A stretch of DNA of 7,807 nucleotides, taken from Pseudomonadaceae bacterium UBA5811 (lineage in GTDB: Bacteria > Pseudomonadota > Gammaproteobacteria > Pseudomonadales > Pseudomonadaceae). Every line of letters begins with the position of its first letter. Within the stretch, counting starts at the first letter, position 1. The position numbers were made by a program, and so were the translations under genes. Positions 6,972-7,807 of this stretch are shown piece after piece. The stretch is from contig DIDB01000073.1 in the NCBI GenBank assembly GCA_002417905.1, forward strand, positions 1 to 7,807, written 5' to 3'. Under the pieces are notes generated by a model. That model was not told the DNA's origin. It did no database searches and was given only the letters and a program-made list of their open reading frames with translations.

Positions 6972-7807
6972 ATGTCCGATTCCAAGGTCTCCGGAGCCCG
7001 TACCGGGCTGCGCCGGGTGCTGGCTGGCCTGTTGCTGGTGGCGGTGGCCGCTTTGGCCTGGTACTTCTGGCCCGCCATCGGCCATATCCTTTTTGACAGC
7101 CGGAGCGCCGCGTCCGGCAGCCTGAGTGCGCCTCCTGGCCGGCCACGGCCCGGGGGCGCGATGGAGGTCACTCCGGTGCGGGTCGCTGTGGCCAGCGCCG
7201 GGCGCTTCGAGGTGTTTGACAAGGCGCTGGGCACGGTCACGCCGCTGAAAACGGTCAACGTGCGTAGCCGGGTGGCCGGGGAAATCACTGCGCTGCACTT
7301 TCAGGAGGGGCAGACGGTCCAGGCTGGCCAGTTGCTGGCGGTGGTGGACCCGCGTCCTTACCGGATTGCCCTGGCCCAGGCCCGGGGCACCCTGATGCAG
7401 AATCAGGCCCTGCTGCAAAACGCCCTGCTGGATCTGGACCGCTACCAGAAACTGTATGCCGAGGACAGCGTGGCCCGGCAGACCCTGGATACCCAGCGGG
7501 CCGACGTCAACCAGTACCGGGGGCTGATTGCTGCCAACGAGGCCGCGGTCGAGGATGCAAAGCTCAATCTGGACTATACGCAGATCAAGGCGCCGGTTGG
7601 TGGCCGCCTCGGGCTGCGCCAGCTGGATCTGGGCAATATCGTGACCGCCAATGACACCACCACCCTGGTGGTGATTACCCAGACCCAGCCGATCACCATT
7701 GCCTTTACCCTGCCGGATGTGCAGTTGCCGGCAGTGGTCAGCCGCTTTCGCAAGGGAGAGCGGCTGCTGGTCCAGGCCTGGGACCGTTCTGACCAGCAGC
7801 TGCTGGC
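6972..7807 (+). CDS. mdtA: RND efflux membrane-fusion (periplasmic adaptor) protein, MdtA type, partial at the right edge
   Basis: This is the first 278 residues of an adaptor protein that links an inner-membrane RND pump to an outer-membrane channel; the C-terminus lies outside the window (E. coli MdtA is about 415 aa). Residues about 15-36 are a hydrophobic inner-membrane segment after a short Arg-rich cytoplasmic end. A Pro/Gly/Arg-rich linker follows (about 50-63). VRSRVAGEITALHFQEGQ (97-114) begins the lipoyl half-motif, the alpha-hairpin spans about 131-197, and QIKAPVGGRLGLRQ (204-217) closes the lipoyl domain. VVITQTQPITIAFTLP (233-248) starts the beta-barrel. These stretches match MdtA of MdtABC better than AcrA or MexA. 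GGTGA at 6958-6962 is the likely ribosome site, and an in-frame TGA at 6960 blocks a longer start. Pump genes probably follow to the right. Confidence 0.88.
   Translation, partial: MSDSKVSGARTGLRRVLAGLLLVAVAALAWYFWPAIGHILFDSRSAASGSLSAPPGRPRPGGAMEVTPVRVAVASAGRFEVFDKALGTVTPLKTVNVRSRVAGEITALHFQEGQTVQAGQLLAVVDPRPYRIALAQARGTLMQNQALLQNALLDLDRYQKLYAEDSVARQTLDTQRADVNQYRGLIAANEAAVEDAKLNLDYTQIKAPVGGRLGLRQLDLGNIVTANDTTTLVVITQTQPITIAFTLPDVQLPAVVSRFRKGERLLVQAWDRSDQQLL

Overview
The window looks like GC-rich proteobacterial chromosome, most likely beta- or gammaproteobacterial. The reasons are a bacterial glutaminyl-tRNA synthetase gene (a gene typical of those two classes), FolD, CysRS and MdtA proteins that align closely with my memory of the E. 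coli sequences, and a tRNA order Arg-His-Leu reminiscent of argX-hisR-leuT. A glnS-cysS-tRNA(Arg,His,Leu)-folD neighbourhood is also, as I remember it, found in Pseudomonas. I cannot fix the genus; a GC-rich member of Neisseriales or a relative would fit.

Left part (1-about 2168, all minus strand): the edge of an integrated element of the P4-satellite or genomic-island type. A P4/DUF4102-type tyrosine integrase starts about 195 bp beyond the 3' end of a tRNA-Leu gene. It is followed by an AlpA-family regulator, then an open frame that leaves the window and overlaps the alpA stop. Inside that frame lies an RNA-structured block: a terminator-like hairpin with a T7 run, an alternative hairpin, and a long imperfect inverted repeat. 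I read it as a candidate C4/CI-type antisense RNA immunity locus, the class known from phages P1, P7 and P4. The replication and cargo genes of the element lie outside the window to the left.

Middle (2101-2738): a minus-strand tRNA operon Arg(UCU)-His(GUG)-Leu(UAG), with a good sigma70 promoter and a GC-rich discriminator at one end and a rho-independent terminator at the other. It is divergent from folD.

Right part (2739-7807): host housekeeping genes. folD (plus) converges on cysS across a short hairpin. glnS and cysS (minus) form a tight operon with an ATGA overlap. A 284-bp divergent region containing a perfect operator-like palindrome separates glnS from a plus-strand gene for an RND membrane-fusion protein of the MdtA type, cut by the right edge.

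The housekeeping half is ordinary. The points worth a second look are in the island edge: the antisense-RNA-like region, tandem repeats that overlap the integrase ribosome site, and palindromes upstream of alpA and mdtA.
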